DNA of 64,000 nucleotides from Mytilus trossulus (Eukaryota; Mollusca; Bivalvia; Mytilida; Mytilidae). Position numbers and translations under genes: made by a program. Shown piece by piece: positions 62,382 to 64,000 of the stretch. The DNA lies in the NCBI RefSeq assembly GCF_036588685.1, contig NC_086386.1, positions 44,191,878 through 44,255,877 of the forward strand. The letters run 5' to 3'. Numbering within the stretch: position 1 is the first letter of the stretch; the number at the start of each line of letters is the position of its first letter. The notes below the pieces were generated by a model. That model had not been told where the DNA came from. It was given only the letters and a program-made list of their open reading frames with translations, and made no database searches.

Positions 62382-64000
62382 CTACAAATAGGTTCAAAGA
62401 TCATGCTTATATTTAGCTTTGATAAAGGCATTTTTTTTGCTAAATTTGATTAACGATAAGCATAAGAAGTACAATATCAAACTATGACAAATTAATATTC
62501 TTATAATTCTTTTTTTACAGTTTGGCAATGCTATATTGTTCACCATTTTTATATTGTACGAAAGAAAAGAATAGAAGACGAATATGTACAGATGTTTAGG
62601 TTTTCTGCACATTGCATTGATATCGTAAAATATCAGCCGCTTATAATCTCTTTTTTGATATAAAGAATTTCAAATTAATCGTAAATAGTAAGGGACTACG
62701 CATTCAGATTTTTTGAAATGGAGTGTTGCCGAAAAAGGTCAGCAATAATATCTAAGAATTCATTTTGATAAGATTCAACTTATGAATCATTTGTATATAA
62801 TAAAACGTTTTTAAACGACAAAAGGACGTGTTTGAAAAGGCCATTTGATACATATTTTGATATTCTTACAAAAATTATGGAAACAATAACTACACTGCAA
62901 CACAATCATACAATAAAACTATTTTAGTAAGCTTTTGCTTAAACATATTTTAAAACATGTCTCATATTGTACGTAGTTTGTTTGTGAACTTCTCTGATAC
63001 TATTTTATAGGGAGTTTAAACATTGGTTCTATTGTTTAACGTTATGTGCAATTAATTATGCTGTATTATCATTTTGATTGCGCCATTTTTCAAAAGTTTG
63101 TAAAAGTGTTACCATATTGTGACTATCGTACTACTATAGCACGTTTGTGATAACAACTTAATTCTTAATTAAAAAGCAAGGGGGACATTTCGTACGTCGT
63201 AGATTTGTTATTTATATTGTTTTGAAAGAAATGAGACTTTATATTTATCAATTCGTTTGATGTGTTTGCGCTTTAGATTTTGTCATGTGATTTGGGACTT
63301 TCCGTTTTGAATTGTTCCTCGGAGTGCAGTATTTTTGTGATTCACCTTTTTTCTGATCTAGATGAAGTTTTTTTTACAGATAAAAAATCGAAAAGATGTT
63401 TCATTGTCGATGAGTCCAGTGATATATTTTGGAAAATATCTTTATTGTTTACTGATCTGGAAGGAGTTGTATTTTAGTTTTCAAAAATCAGGTTAGCCAT
63501 TTGAGTAACTGACTGATGAGACCATTCCAAATAAATATGTCAATGAGACGGGTAAATGATAATACAACTATCTACAAAATATCTTTTACTTACAATTAGG
63601 GGTCTTGTCAAATATGTATCATTTTGTTGAAGTACTCTGAAACATCATGATTCAATTTCGCTTTTGCGACATCTTAGGAGCGAAACAAAACCTATTTTAA
63701 CTATGCATCATAATAATTTTACTACTCCAAATCTTCCCATATAAATATGTTTGTTATTGTAAAAGAGAATTAGGAGAATTTGCTTTTGGTGAAAGATTTT
63801 TTCGAGTTCGTGTTAAATGCACCACAATTCCCCTTATTAATGAGTAACTGCCATGATCAAATCATGTCTGCATAATTAGTGAATTCAAAACTAGAACCAC
63901 AGAGGTATGATTATTTGTTAAATGTATTGCTTATTTAGCATACTAACCAAGATACCCTCGTTTCTACATATATTGAATATAAAAGCCAACCTTGTTTTTA
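62382..64000 (-). other. Intronic DNA at the right edge
   Basis: Upstream of the 147-nt coiled-coil exon of the second MIEAP gene, within a phase-2 intron whose 5' exon is not in the window. Near 63270-63345, GGGACTTTCCGTTTTGAATT and TCGGAGTGCAGTATTTTTGT are recognisable as a common bivalve repeat fragment. No counterpart of the 129-nt exon of the first gene was found. Confidence 0.45.

Noticed and set aside
63586-63685. Possible - strand exon upstream of the second MIEAP gene (GTAAGT donor at its 3' end)
   Set aside because: Each of the three frames has a stop before the donor, and the length does not match the expected 129-nt exon.

Overview
This window is nuclear genomic DNA from a bivalve mollusc, most likely a mytilid mussel. 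The evidence is AT-rich sequence, small exons in multi-kilobase introns with GT..AG borders, several interspersed repeat families whose core sequences I recognise from Mytilus-type DNA, a cysteine-rich secreted peptide gene of the mussel host-defence type, and tandem genes carrying a mitochondria-eating-protein (MIEAP/SPATA18-like) domain. The species call is inference; no marker gene is present.

Layout. (1) 1-7.2 kb: two adjacent retroelements on the + strand. The 3' part of a non-LTR (LINE) reverse-transcriptase ORF runs off the left edge. It is followed directly by an uninterrupted Ty3/gypsy gag-pol ORF. (2) 7.2-11.7 kb: repeat-rich intergenic DNA with a hairpin cluster, a 17-copy 37-bp satellite and two copies of an interspersed repeat. 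(3) 11.8-36.3 kb: a 16-exon + strand gene for a cyclic-nucleotide-binding-domain protein (CNBD2-like), assembled here from exons whose splice phases all agree. A possible alternative first exon lies at 11.8 kb. (4) 36.3-38.4 kb: convergent intergenic gap. (5) 38.4-49.1 kb, - strand: a complete 7-exon gene coding for B-box zinc finger, coiled coil and MIEAP domain. (6) 49.1-54.6 kb: intergenic region with a three-unit tandem array around a secreted ten-cysteine peptide gene on the + strand: one intact copy, one deletion remnant and one broken copy. (7) 54.6-64 kb, - strand: the 3' half of a second MIEAP-domain gene, paralogous to the first. Four exons have exactly matching lengths (147, 226, 93 and 300 nt), and one 96-nt exon is not found in the first copy. 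Its 5' exons lie beyond the right edge.

About 3-5 kb of named transposons and many short non-autonomous repeats fill the introns. Notable are two foldback elements of roughly 0.8-0.9 kb, a TA-flanked terminal-inverted-repeat element with an expanded internal microsatellite, and a 41-bp tandem repeat that starts exactly at an intron's 5' splice site and so copies the donor.

Functionally, the CNBD2-like gene suggests a sperm or ciliary cAMP-related role. The two B-box/MIEAP-type genes and the cysteine-rich peptide locus between them look like a lineage-expanded stress or immune neighbourhood, but the link between them is positional only.
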